Shown: positions 35,522-44,158 of the stretch, piece after piece
Numbering within the stretch: the stretch's first letter is position 1
Layout of the letters: every line of letters begins with the position of its first letter
Assembly: GCF_000373105.1 (NCBI RefSeq)
Contig: NZ_KB890414.1
Location: 34,447-98,446, forward strand
DNA from: Neolewinella persica DSM 23188
GTDB lineage: Bacteria > Bacteroidota > Bacteroidia > Chitinophagales > Saprospiraceae
Length of the DNA: 64,000 nt
Reading direction: 5' to 3'
Made by a program: the position numbers and the translations under genes
The notes under the pieces: model-generated
What the model saw: the letters and a program-made list of their open reading frames with translations, nothing else
Databases searched by the model: none
What the model was told of the DNA's origin: nothing

Positions 35522-35649
35522 ATGATTCTTGATTGGCAACTCTTAATTGCTGATTCGGTCAAGTACTCGCGAGTGAAGCGAACGGGCCCTTGCGGTAGCA
35601 CTACCCGCTACCGACTACCCATTACTGAGTGGCTTCGCCGCCTAATCTT

Positions 35650-35657
35650 TATCTTCG
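35650..35657 (+). promoter_or_regulatory. Candidate -7 element (TATCTTCG) for fabG
   Basis: TATCTTCG ends 19 nt before the fabG ATG. The preceding 35560-35640 holds GCGGTAG / CTACCCGC repeat words. Confidence 0.45.
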
Positions 35658-35676
35658 CCCGAAATAACTACCACCC

Positions 35677-36414
35677 ATGGGATTACTAGACGGAAAAATT
35701 GCCCTAATCACCGGCGGCTCTCGCGGCATCGGTGCTTCTCTTGTACGGATGTTTGTAGCCGAAGGCGCTAAAGTAGCCTTCACTTACGCCCGGTCTACCG
35801 GACCAGCGGAAGCCCTGGTCGCCGAACTTGGCGAAGACAATGCCAAAGCGTACCAGTCTGACGCCAGCAGCTTCGAAGCCGCAGGCGAACTGATCAAGGC
35901 CGTAACGGCTGACTTCGGCAATATCAGCATCCTCATTAACAATGCCGGCATCACCCGCGACACCCTGCTGCTGCGCATGAGCGAAGAGCAGTGGGACAGT
36001 GTAATGGACAACAACCTGAAGTCCATCTTCAACCTCACCAAGCATGCCCTGCGGCCGTTGATGAAATCCGGTAACGGCTCGGTCATCAACATGTCCAGCA
36101 TTGTCGGGGTAACCGGCCAGGCTGGTCAGGCAAATTACGCCGCGTCCAAAGCTGGTATCATCGGCTTCAGCAAGTCGCTGGCCAAAGAAATGGGTTCTCG
36201 CAATCTGCGGTGCAACGTCATTGCTCCCGGCTTCATCCAAACCGACATGACCGATGAACTCCCGGAGGAACTGAAAGCTTCCTACCTCTCCAATATCCCG
36301 CTGAAGCGCCTGGGTGATCCCGAGGAGATCGCCAAGGTGTGTGTATTCCTGGGCTCTGACCTTAGTTCTTACGTTAATGGACAGGTTATTGGGGTTGACG
36401 GAGGGTTGACTTAG
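35677..36414 (+). CDS. fabG: 3-oxoacyl-[acyl-carrier-protein] reductase
   Basis: An NADPH-dependent short-chain dehydrogenase of 245 residues, used in fatty acid elongation. TGGSRGIGAS (12-21) is the cofactor loop and NNAGITRD the structural motif. Catalytic Ser-Tyr-Lys are in MSSIVGVTG and NYAASKAG. The ending YVNGQVIGVDGGLT is typical. No other fab gene is beside it. Confidence 0.94.
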   Translation: MGLLDGKIALITGGSRGIGASLVRMFVAEGAKVAFTYARSTGPAEALVAELGEDNAKAYQSDASSFEAAGELIKAVTADFGNISILINNAGITRDTLLLRMSEEQWDSVMDNNLKSIFNLTKHALRPLMKSGNGSVINMSSIVGVTGQAGQANYAASKAGIIGFSKSLAKEMGSRNLRCNVIAPGFIQTDMTDELPEELKASYLSNIPLKRLGDPEEIAKVCVFLGSDLSSYVNGQVIGVDGGLT

Positions 36415-36443
36415 CGCGGAGCGCTAAGTAGTCTGACAGTTCA

Positions 36444-36621
36444 GTAGTCAAATAGTAGCCGCCACATGGCTCTGCTCGCTTCGCTCGTAAGGTTCTCGAT
36501 CATCAGAGCGTAACGAGCAGAGCCATGCGGCAGCACTACTTACTACCCACTACCAAGGCCGAAGACCGTCTATCCAAGAGCGAAGGGAGCACGTACTTGC
36601 CGTAGCTACTATTTGACTACT
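36444..36621. repeat. Nested inverted repeat (REP-like) after fabG
   Basis: Outer arms AGTAGTCAAATAGTAGC (36444-36460) and the complement (36605-36621) enclose inner arms around GCCATGTGGC / CATGGCTCTGCTCG (36458-36478) and 36514-36531. A GAA-loop module, GGCCGAAGACC, lies near 36557. The outer word TAGTCAAATAGTAGC also leads into the hairpin at 56.6 kb. Confidence 0.85.
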
Positions 36622-36678
36622 TGACTATCTGACTACCATACTAGTCTTCTCCCGACACCCCATCCCCCCCACCCGTCG

Positions 36679-36686
36679 TATCTTTG
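36679..36686 (+). promoter_or_regulatory. Candidate -7 element (TATCTTTG) for the GT2 pair
   Basis: Exact TAnnTTTG match, 25 nt ahead of the TTG start of the glycosyltransferase. Confidence 0.5.
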
Positions 36687-36711
36687 TGGCCCTAACCAAC
36701 TGTTAATTTTT

Positions 36712-37416
36712 TTGCCCCAATCGACTCCCGTCATTGATGTTATTATTCCTGCTTACAACGAGGAGGAAAGTATTGCTCTTGTGGTGAAGGAAATTCCACG
36801 CTCCTGGGTGAGGGATATCATTGTCTGCAACAACAACAGTAAGGACAATACGGCGCAGGTGGCGCGGGACGCAGGTGCAGTGGTGGTGGACCAGCCCCGG
36901 CCCGGTTATGGCTCTGCCTGCCTGAAGGGCATGGAATACATTGCCGCTCGCCCCCTGGCAGAATACCCCGATATCGTGGTTTTCGTAGACGGTGACCACA
37001 GCGACTATCCCGAGCAATTACCCGACCTGATAAACCCTATCCTCAACGATGGCGCAGACATGGTAATCGGCTCCCGTGCCCTGGGCGACCTCGAACCCGG
37101 CAGCATGCAACCCCAACAAATATTTGGCAACTGGCTGGCTACTACGCTGATCAAACTGATCTACCGCACTGAATTTACTGATCTGGGGCCTTTTCGGGCC
37201 ATCCGGTACGATCAACTGCTAGCCCTGGAGATGAATGATCCAGACTTTGGCTGGACGGTAGAAATGCAGGTCAAAGCCGCCAAGGCCGGAATCCGGTGCG
37301 TGGAAGTCCCCGTACGTTACCGCAACCGCATTGGCGTATCCAAAGTGTCCGGTACCCTGCGCGGTACCATTTTGGCGGGACACAAGATTTTGTGGACCAT
37401 CTTTAAACTGATCTGA
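36712..37416 (+). CDS. DPM/DPG-synthase-like family 2 glycosyltransferase (TTG start)
   Basis: A 234-residue GT-A enzyme. The first possible start is TTG at 36712, giving MPQSTPVIDVIIPAYNEEES. No in-frame ATG precedes the conserved core and an upstream stop blocks extension. Motifs: IIPAYNEEES, then VCNNNSKDNT, GYGSACLKGM, and the metal-binding VFVDGDHSDYPE. It ends in a helix (GTILAGHKILWTIFKLI). This resembles polyprenyl-phosphate sugar transferases. Just 4 nt separate it from the next GT gene, so a paired role is likely. Confidence 0.88.
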   Translation: MPQSTPVIDVIIPAYNEEESIALVVKEIPRSWVRDIIVCNNNSKDNTAQVARDAGAVVVDQPRPGYGSACLKGMEYIAARPLAEYPDIVVFVDGDHSDYPEQLPDLINPILNDGADMVIGSRALGDLEPGSMQPQQIFGNWLATTLIKLIYRTEFTDLGPFRAIRYDQLLALEMNDPDFGWTVEMQVKAAKAGIRCVEVPVRYRNRIGVSKVSGTLRGTILAGHKILWTIFKLI

Positions 37417-37420
37417 CGTT

Positions 37421-39031
37421 ATGACCGGACTAGCCCTTTTCGTACTGGCTGTTTACACGATCTCGTTGCTCTACATTACGGTGTATTGCCTGCTCCAGTT
37501 CAACTTGCTGTACCATTACAAGCAAAGCAACAACCCAACCGATCATCCGGTATCTTTTGCTAACCTGGCCCCAGGAGTTGTTGAAGTCAAAGAGCCTGCT
37601 CTGGCTGGCGTTGGCAGCGATGCCAAACTATCCGGCACTGCTTTTAACAACGAATCCATTGCACCTGCGGCCGCGCCCGGACAAGCCTACTATCCCTTCG
37701 TAACGGTACAATTACCGATTTTCAACGAGTTCTACGTCATTGCCCGCCTCATCGATGCGGTAGCTGAGTTCGACTACCCAAAGGACCGTTTCGAGATCCA
37801 CATACTCGACGACAGTAACGACGAAACCGTCGCACTGGTGGCCGAGAAAGTAGAAGAATACCGCGCTAAAGGCTTCAACATCTCCCAGATCATTCGAGAC
37901 AAGCGACAAGGCTTCAAGGCCGGTGCACTACGCGACGCCATGCCGGTAGCCAAAGGAGAATTTATCGCCATTTTCGACGCAGACTTCGTTCCTGATCCCG
38001 CCTTTTTGCAGCGAACCATCCCCCATTTTGCCGACCCGGAAGTCGGCGTCGTCCAAACTCGCTGGGAACACATCAATCAGAACTACAGCATCATCACCCG
38101 CCTGCAAGCCCTGCAACTGAACGTGCACTTCACCGTAGAGCAGGTTGGGCGAATGAACGGTGGCCACCTCCTGCAGTTTAACGGCACCGCCGGTGTCTGG
38201 CGCGCAGCGACCATTGAAGCCGGTGGCGGTTGGCAGCCCGATACCCTGACCGAAGACCTGGACCTGAGTATCCGCAGCCAATTGGCCGGTTACAAGATTC
38301 ACTTCCTTGAAGAAGTCGGTAGTCCCGCCGAGCTGCCCATAGAAATGAACAGTTTCAAAAGCCAGCAACACCGGTGGATGAAAGGTGGTGCCGAAACTGC
38401 CAAAAAGATGCTCCCCGACGTCTGGAAAAGCGACCTGGCCTTTGGCCACAAAGTCCACGCTACCGCTCACCTGCTGGGCAGTACCATCTTCCTTTTCGTA
38501 TTCCTGTGTGGCGTCTTCTCGGTCCCCTTACTCTTCCTCTTCGGGGAACTGGCCGCCTTAGGTTTCAGCAAGAATTTCTTCGCGGTCTTCCTCGCCGGCC
38601 TGCTCTCCGTCATCGGTATCTACTACACGGCCAACGTGCAGAGTGTGGCAAATAAAGAGGAGAGTTTCCTGAAGTCCGTCCTGAAATTCATCCTGCTTTT
38701 TCCGCTCTTCCTTGCCCTCAGTATGGGGCTATCGCTGCACAATACCGTTGCGGTATTACAAGGTTACCGGGGTAAGAAAAGCCCCTTCGTTCGCACGCCG
38801 AAATTCAACATCAACACCATTAAGGACAAGCTTACTTCCAAGAAATACCTCAGTGGCAAACTCAACCTGATCACGGTGGGAGAAGGACTGCTCTCCCTTT
38901 ATTTCCTTTTTGCCGTAGCGGGAGGATTTTACCTGCAGAACACCACTTTTATCGTGTTCCACGGCTTACTGGCTTTGGGGTATGGGGCGATTTTTTACTA
39001 TAGCGTGAAGCATCTTTCGCTGGCGAACTAG
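37421..39031 (+). CDS. Membrane processive-type GT2 (cellulose-synthase-like)
   Basis: A 536-residue membrane glycosyltransferase. One helix at the N-terminus, then a linker, then the GT2 core with LDDSNDET, FDADFVPDP (DxD), TEDLDLSIR and QQHRWMKGG (the QxxRW motif), followed by four or five helices. These motifs match processive polysaccharide synthases and ceramide-glucosyltransferase-like proteins. The linker holds an in-frame perfect copy of the GC-rich repeat, encoding SIAPAAAPGQA. Operon partner of the preceding transferase. Confidence 0.92.
   Translation: MTGLALFVLAVYTISLLYITVYCLLQFNLLYHYKQSNNPTDHPVSFANLAPGVVEVKEPALAGVGSDAKLSGTAFNNESIAPAAAPGQAYYPFVTVQLPIFNEFYVIARLIDAVAEFDYPKDRFEIHILDDSNDETVALVAEKVEEYRAKGFNISQIIRDKRQGFKAGALRDAMPVAKGEFIAIFDADFVPDPAFLQRTIPHFADPEVGVVQTRWEHINQNYSIITRLQALQLNVHFTVEQVGRMNGGHLLQFNGTAGVWRAATIEAGGGWQPDTLTEDLDLSIRSQLAGYKIHFLEEVGSPAELPIEMNSFKSQQHRWMKGGAETAKKMLPDVWKSDLAFGHKVHATAHLLGSTIFLFVFLCGVFSVPLLFLFGELAALGFSKNFFAVFLAGLLSVIGIYYTANVQSVANKEESFLKSVLKFILLFPLFLALSMGLSLHNTVAVLQGYRGKKSPFVRTPKFNINTIKDKLTSKKYLSGKLNLITVGEGLLSLYFLFAVAGGFYLQNTTFIVFHGLLALGYGAIFYYSVKHLSLAN
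37658..37678 (+). repeat. GC-rich 20-bp dispersed repeat, in-gene copy
   Basis: ATTGCACCTGCGGCCGCGCC lies in the linker between the N-terminal helix and the catalytic core of the GT2 gene. It differs from consensus by one base and encodes IAPAAAP. Confidence 0.85.
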
Positions 39032-39065
39032 CCTTATGGGGAAGAAAACCATTAAGGCACTAAGA

Positions 39066-39107
39066 AATTAAGGGGCCACTAAGATTTCTCTTAGTGGCCC
39101 CTTAATT
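39066..39107. terminator. Bidirectional terminator between GT2 and thiolase genes
   Basis: A perfect 18-bp stem (39066-39083 with 39090-39107) closes a 6-nt loop and contains GGGGCCACTAAG. It lies between convergent genes. The flanking words CCATTAAGGCACTAAG resemble the array after tadA at 59.5-60.1 kb. Confidence 0.85.
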
Positions 39108-39130
39108 GTCAGTATCAATGTGTTGGGTGA

Positions 39131-40321
39131 TTAGACAGCCTCTACAACGATTGCAGAAGCACCGCCACCGCCGTTGCACAACGTAGCCAACCCATACTTA
39201 CCACCCTTGGAGTGCAGTACGTTGATGAGGGTGGCGATGATCCGCGCACCGGAGGTGCCCAGCGGATGACCGAGGGAAACACCACCACCATTGACGTTCA
39301 TGTTCCCACCATCGAGCTTCAGCTCCTTGGCAAAGGCCATAGGTACGACAGCAAAAGCTTCGTTGACTTCCATGAAGTCAATATCCTTCATTTCCAGACC
39401 AGCACGTTTAACTGCAAGTGGAGCGGCCAGCGTAGGTGCCGTAGTGAACCACTGTGGTTCGTGGGCTGCGTCGGCGAAGCCGACGATGCGGGCAATCGGC
39501 TTCAGGCCCAGTTCTTTCATTTTGGCTTCACTGACCAGGACCAGGGCCGCGGCACCGTCATTGATCGTGCTCGCGTTAGCGGCAGTAACCGTTCCGTCCT
39601 TACTGAAGGCAGGGCGTAAGCTCGGGATCTTCTCAAACTTCACCTTCTTGTACTCTTCGTCTTCCGTGATCACCAGGTCATCTCCCCGGCGTTGGGGAAC
39701 GGATACGGGAACGATCTCCCGCGCAAAGGTGCCATCTTCCGTAGCGGCGGCAGCCCGCTGGTAGCTGTTGATGGCATAAGCGTCCTGCTCGGCACGGCTA
39801 AAGTCATACTTCACAGCTGTCGCATCGGCACAAACACCCATAGCGTTTTGGTCGTAGGCATCAGTGAGGCCATCTTTGGTCAGGCCGTCGACGAGCTTCC
39901 GGTCGCCAAATTTGGCTCCCCAGCGCGCATCTGGTACGTAGAAAGGGATGTTACTCATGCTCTCCATACCTCCGGCAACAACGATGTCGTTGTGGCCCAA
40001 CATGATGCTTTGAGCGCCAAACATGACCGACTTCATTCCGCTGCTACATACTTTATTTACCTGTGTACAGGGAACAGTGTTAGGAATTCCCGCACCTAAG
40101 GCAGCCTGGCGGGCAGGAGCCTGGCCGAGATTTGCAGAAACTACATTACCCATAATTACTTCGCCGACCTGATCCGGCGCAACGCCAGCCTTTTCCAGCG
40201 CACCTTTAATGGCTGCGGACCCGAGTTGGGGAGCAGATAAAGAAGAAAATACGCCTCCAAAGGAGCCGATCGGGGTACGCACGGCGGCGCAGATGTATAC
40301 GGTATTTGTGGTGGTGGACAT
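39131..40321 (-). CDS. Acetyl-CoA C-acyltransferase (thiolase)
   Basis: A 396-residue thiolase. The nucleophile Cys is in NKVCSSGMKSV (about 90), GGGVSLGHPLGTSGAR holds the catalytic His, and LCNGGGGASA the second Cys. It either condenses two acetyl-CoA units or cleaves 3-ketoacyl-CoA. With HMG-CoA reductase and IPP isomerase elsewhere in the window, acetoacetyl-CoA supply for mevalonate is plausible but not shown. Candidate promoter 30 nt upstream. Confidence 0.93.
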   Translation of the reverse strand: MSTTTNTVYICAAVRTPIGSFGGVFSSLSAPQLGSAAIKGALEKAGVAPDQVGEVIMGNVVSANLGQAPARQAALGAGIPNTVPCTQVNKVCSSGMKSVMFGAQSIMLGHNDIVVAGGMESMSNIPFYVPDARWGAKFGDRKLVDGLTKDGLTDAYDQNAMGVCADATAVKYDFSRAEQDAYAINSYQRAAAATEDGTFAREIVPVSVPQRRGDDLVITEDEEYKKVKFEKIPSLRPAFSKDGTVTAANASTINDGAAALVLVSEAKMKELGLKPIARIVGFADAAHEPQWFTTAPTLAAPLAVKRAGLEMKDIDFMEVNEAFAVVPMAFAKELKLDGGNMNVNGGGVSLGHPLGTSGARIIATLINVLHSKGGKYGLATLCNGGGGASAIVVEAV

Positions 40322-40351
40322 TATCCTGGTTTCATTTAGTTGTTAGAGCAA

Positions 40352-40359
40352 CAAAGTTA
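40352..40359 (-). promoter_or_regulatory. Candidate -7 element (TAACTTTG) for thiolase
   Basis: Exact TAnnTTTG match on the minus strand, 30 nt ahead of the thiolase ATG. Confidence 0.5.
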
Positions 40360-40507
40360 ATTAAATAGTAGCGTATGGAGTAGCAGATCAGCCTGGTACA
40401 GCCCTTATTGCCTCGAAAAATCAACGAGCGTTGCGTAAGGGAAAGGCAAGGCTTCCGGCAGGTTGCCGAGCTTACCTAGGTGTTCTAAGTTTTCTTTTCG
40501 GTTAAAG

Positions 40508-43500
40508 CTACACCCTGCGTAAATCCAGCGTTTTTCCAAATTCCCGCGTTTCCGTCAACCGCTTAACTTCAATGGCTGGTGGTGGCGTGTAGCCTGAATT
40601 CAGGTATCGGCTGGTGGTGGTGCCCACTGCTACGGGGTCCACGATCTGTTCGGTTTGACGGGCGGAGTGATTGTATTCCCAGAAACGGTTCACTCGTCGA
40701 CTCTCCGCCTCCAGGGAATTGACCGGAAAAGTATCGTAACTGCGTCCCCCGGGATGGGTAACGTGGTAAGTACAACCGCCGATGCTGCGCTCGTTCCATT
40801 TATCGTATAAGTCAAACGTCAGCGGCACGTCCGGTTTGATGGTCGGGTGCAGGGCGGAAGGCGGATTCCAGGCTTTATAGCGGATGCCGGCTACGTATTC
40901 TCCCGTTTTCCCGGTAGCGTCAAGTGGGACCTCAACTTTATTACAGAGCAGTGCGTAGCGGTCAGGATTAAGTCCGCGCAGACGAACCTGGATCCGTTCC
41001 ACGGAGGAATCCACGTAGCGCGCCGTACCACCACTACCGAGCTCTTCGCCCAGCACGTGCCAGGGTTCGATGGCCGAACGAATCTTCAGTTCGGTCTGTT
41101 CCAGACGAATTTCTCCCAGTGCAGGAAAACGGAATTCGAGGAAGGGTTCCAACCATTCCATCTTAAAATCAAAGCCTGCTTCCTTTAAGTATAAAACTAC
41201 TTCGGCCAGGTCCTGGCGAACGTAGTGGTGCAGCAGAAAGCGGTCGTGCAGGTCAGTCCCCCAACGCACCAACGGGCGGCGGTAGGGCTTGGCCCAGAAG
41301 GCGGCGGTCAGGGCACGGATCAACAGAAGCTGGGCCAGGCACATATCCCGGTGCGGTGGCATATCAAAGCCGCGCATTTCGAGGATTCCGAGGCGGCCAG
41401 TCGGGCTGTCGGGGCTGTACAATTTATCGATACAAAACTCGGCACGGTGAGTATTTCCCGTAACGTCGATGAGGAGGTTGCGGAAAACACGGTCTACCAG
41501 CCATGCCGGCGGATTGGGGTGACGGTCCAGCTGACCGAAGGCGATTTCTAACTCATAAAGCTGATCCTGACGACCTTCATCCACGCGGGGTGCCTGACTC
41601 GTAGGACCAATAAAGGGTGAGGAAAACAGGTAGGAAAGGCCCGGATGGTTCTGCCAGAAATTCACGAAGCTGCGCAGCAGGTCGGGCCGACGGAGCAAGG
41701 GGCTTTCAGCTGGCGTAGTACCGCCAAGAGTAATGTGGTTACCACCTCCAGTGCCGGTATGCCGGCCGTCGAGCATGAATTTATTGGTTCCGAGTTTGCT
41801 TTCTTTGGCCCGTTCGAAAAGGGTGGAATAGGTACTTACGATGTCTCGCCAATTGGTGGCAGGATGCACGTTTATTTCCACTACTCCGGGGTCAGGCGTG
41901 ACCACCAGTTTAGTTAGCCGGGCGTCGTGCTTGGGTTGGTACCCCTCAATAATAACCGGTGTGTCCATGGCAGCGGCGGTCCGTTCGACGGCGGCCAGCA
42001 GGTGCACAAAGCTTTCGTTATCGTGCGGCGGCGGCAGAAAAACGTAGAGGTTGCCATCGCGTGGTTCGAGGCAAAGGGCAGTGCGAACCAGCGAGGGTTT
42101 TTCCTCCTTATTTTTCAGGGCGCGGACGCGGGTGCCGGAGGAGGTTACAGGAGCAAGTTCGGTCACATCCGGCAGCTCCGGCAAATCTTCCATAGGGCTG
42201 CTTTCAACCACGACTTTCTCCTCTTTAGGGTCCGCCTTCGGCAGCCGGTCCAGCGGTAGACGAAGACCGAGGCCGGAGTTGCCCGGCAGGAGGAAGAGGT
42301 GTTCCCGCTTAAAGTCCCAATGACTGCTGGCCCAACGGCTTTCGTCGTGGTCAAACTCCAGCGGGAGGACGTATCCTTTGGGTGTATCGAGCCCAACCTC
42401 TAGCAGCTTAGCCAGCGTTTGTCGTTCCAGTTTATCGGCGGGATCTAAGGTACGGGGGTCAACGTTGGTGGGCAGGTTACCCGTTTCCCAGAGGAAATAG
42501 AAGGTGTCTTCGTAGGCGGGCATCAGGTTTCCGGGGGGAACGACCAGTTCCTGAGCGAGCCGGCGTCCAAAGGTTTCTGCGGTTGCGGCATCCACTCCGT
42601 TATCAATGTTCGGGTCAGCAAGCAGTGCCTGGTTCAGCCACAGGGGTTTACCGTCGGTTCGCCAGTAAATGGCGTATTGCCATCGGGGGATCGGTTCGCC
42701 GGGGTACCATTTTCCCTGGCCCTGATGAATGAACCCGGCGGGTGCCAAATCACCCATTAGTTTGACGGCAAGGTCGTAGGCCAACTTGCGTTTTTCGGGC
42801 CCGTCGGCGGCTTCGTTCCACTGCTCAGACTCCATATCTTCCTCGGAGACGAAGGTTGGTTCACCCCCCATGGTAAGGCGAACGTCACCAGCCTGAAGCG
42901 CCGTTTCCACCTCATCGCCCAGGACGAGAATTTCCTCAAACTGGTTGTCGGTGTAAGGTTTAGTGACGCGGGGCGTTTCCAGGATGCGTTCAACGACGTT
43001 GCCGAAGCCGAAGGTTACTTCCGCCGGCTCGGAGAAGCCGGAAAGAGGGGCCGCACTGGCGGGTTCCGGCGTAGCGGCCAGGGGGATATGGCCTTCCCCG
43101 GCAAACAGTCCGCTGGTGGCATCAAGACCCACCCAGCCAGCACCGGGCAGGTACACTTCGGCCCATGCGTGGAGGTCGGTAAAGTCTTCGTCTGGTCCGT
43201 TGGGGCCATCAATGACTTTTTCGTCGGGCGTCAGCTGCACCAGGTAGCCGGACACAAAGCGTGCCGCCAGGCCGAGATGGCGTAGGATTTGCACGAGTAA
43301 CCAGGCGGTATCACGGCAGGATCCGTTCCTGCGTTCCAACGTAGTTTCGCAAAGTTGGACCCCTGGCTCCATCCGGATGTTGTAGTGGATATCCTGAGAT
43401 AGTGCAGTAATGAGTCCTACCAGGAAGTCGACGGTGCGTTGATTCAACAAACTTTGCACCCGCGGCCCCGCCACAAAATTCTTCAACAAGCCCCCTTCCT

Positions 43501-43864
43501 CGGTAATCTTTAGATAGGGTGCCAATTCCGCCCGTAACTGATCCTCGTATTTGAAGGGGAAGTTTTCGGCATAATCTTCCAGGAAAAAGTCAAACGGGTT
43601 GACCGTCACCATATCCGTGATCACCTCAACATCGATGCTAAGTTCACGCGTCTTTTCCGGAAAGACAACTCTGGCCTGGTAGTTACCGAAAGGGTCCTGT
43701 TGCCAGTTGATGAAATGTTCCGCCGGGCTGATCTTCAGGCTGTAACCGTGAATCGGGTTGCGCGCGTGGGGTGCAGGCCGTAAGCGAATCACCTGCGGTG
43801 ATAATTTCACTTCCCGATCGTAAGAATAACTCGTATGGTGACGTATGGCAACGCGGATAGGCAT
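40508..43864 (-). CDS. Transglutaminase-DUF2126 fusion protein
   Basis: A 1118-residue protein from the ATG at 43864 (MPIRVAIRHHTSYSYDR), the normal family start. An N-terminal beta domain (1-90) leads to a transglutaminase-like core with Cys183 (NGSCRDTAW), His232 (LHAWAEVYL) and Asp248 (LDATSG) as catalytic triad. From about 310 onwards it is DUF2126 (LTMGGEPTFVSEEDMES, then GKWYPGEPIPRW, and GTGGGNHITLGG). Published comparative genomics relates DUF2126 to glutamine-synthetase-like amidoligases. It is divergent from the ATP-grasp/alpha-E/Anbu genes. A cytosolic peptide-linking role is likely, but the substrate is unknown. Confidence 0.93.
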   Translation of the reverse strand: MPIRVAIRHHTSYSYDREVKLSPQVIRLRPAPHARNPIHGYSLKISPAEHFINWQQDPFGNYQARVVFPEKTRELSIDVEVITDMVTVNPFDFFLEDYAENFPFKYEDQLRAELAPYLKITEEGGLLKNFVAGPRVQSLLNQRTVDFLVGLITALSQDIHYNIRMEPGVQLCETTLERRNGSCRDTAWLLVQILRHLGLAARFVSGYLVQLTPDEKVIDGPNGPDEDFTDLHAWAEVYLPGAGWVGLDATSGLFAGEGHIPLAATPEPASAAPLSGFSEPAEVTFGFGNVVERILETPRVTKPYTDNQFEEILVLGDEVETALQAGDVRLTMGGEPTFVSEEDMESEQWNEAADGPEKRKLAYDLAVKLMGDLAPAGFIHQGQGKWYPGEPIPRWQYAIYWRTDGKPLWLNQALLADPNIDNGVDAATAETFGRRLAQELVVPPGNLMPAYEDTFYFLWETGNLPTNVDPRTLDPADKLERQTLAKLLEVGLDTPKGYVLPLEFDHDESRWASSHWDFKREHLFLLPGNSGLGLRLPLDRLPKADPKEEKVVVESSPMEDLPELPDVTELAPVTSSGTRVRALKNKEEKPSLVRTALCLEPRDGNLYVFLPPPHDNESFVHLLAAVERTAAAMDTPVIIEGYQPKHDARLTKLVVTPDPGVVEINVHPATNWRDIVSTYSTLFERAKESKLGTNKFMLDGRHTGTGGGNHITLGGTTPAESPLLRRPDLLRSFVNFWQNHPGLSYLFSSPFIGPTSQAPRVDEGRQDQLYELEIAFGQLDRHPNPPAWLVDRVFRNLLIDVTGNTHRAEFCIDKLYSPDSPTGRLGILEMRGFDMPPHRDMCLAQLLLIRALTAAFWAKPYRRPLVRWGTDLHDRFLLHHYVRQDLAEVVLYLKEAGFDFKMEWLEPFLEFRFPALGEIRLEQTELKIRSAIEPWHVLGEELGSGGTARYVDSSVERIQVRLRGLNPDRYALLCNKVEVPLDATGKTGEYVAGIRYKAWNPPSALHPTIKPDVPLTFDLYDKWNERSIGGCTYHVTHPGGRSYDTFPVNSLEAESRRVNRFWEYNHSARQTEQIVDPVAVGTTTSRYLNSGYTPPPAIEVKRLTETREFGKTLDLRRV
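43453..43472 (+). repeat. GC-rich 20-bp dispersed repeat, in-gene copy
   Basis: TTTGCACCCGCGGCCCCGCC, inside the transglutaminase part (encoding VAGPRVQS on the minus strand). A further diverged copy is at about 42118-42136 in the same gene, encoding GTRVRAL. Confidence 0.8.
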
Positions 43865-44158
43865 ATAAAAGTCTTCTTGGATCAAGGTTAGCAACAATGT
43901 GGCTGCTATCATATTGAACCTATCTTGGTCACACAAGTTTAGTCCGCTGCCGGTAAGTCGAACATTCTTCCAGGATTATCCTTTTACCGTGGTAGAGGTT
44001 TCTCGAAATATTTTCCTAAATAGTACACTCCCCGGAGTTTCAGGAAGCCTTTTTACGGAAGACTTTCACTATTCGAGCCGGATGTCAACTACTTTTCCTA
44101 AATTCCCACTGTATTACGGTCGATTAGCAGCTTACTCATTCTTTCACTTATTCATATC

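Noticed and set aside
36861-36880. Further copy of the GC-rich repeat inside the GT2 gene
   Set aside because: GGCGCGGGACGCAGGTGCAG resembles the word, but it encodes VARDAGAVV, a segment conserved in this enzyme family, so the match may be coincidental.
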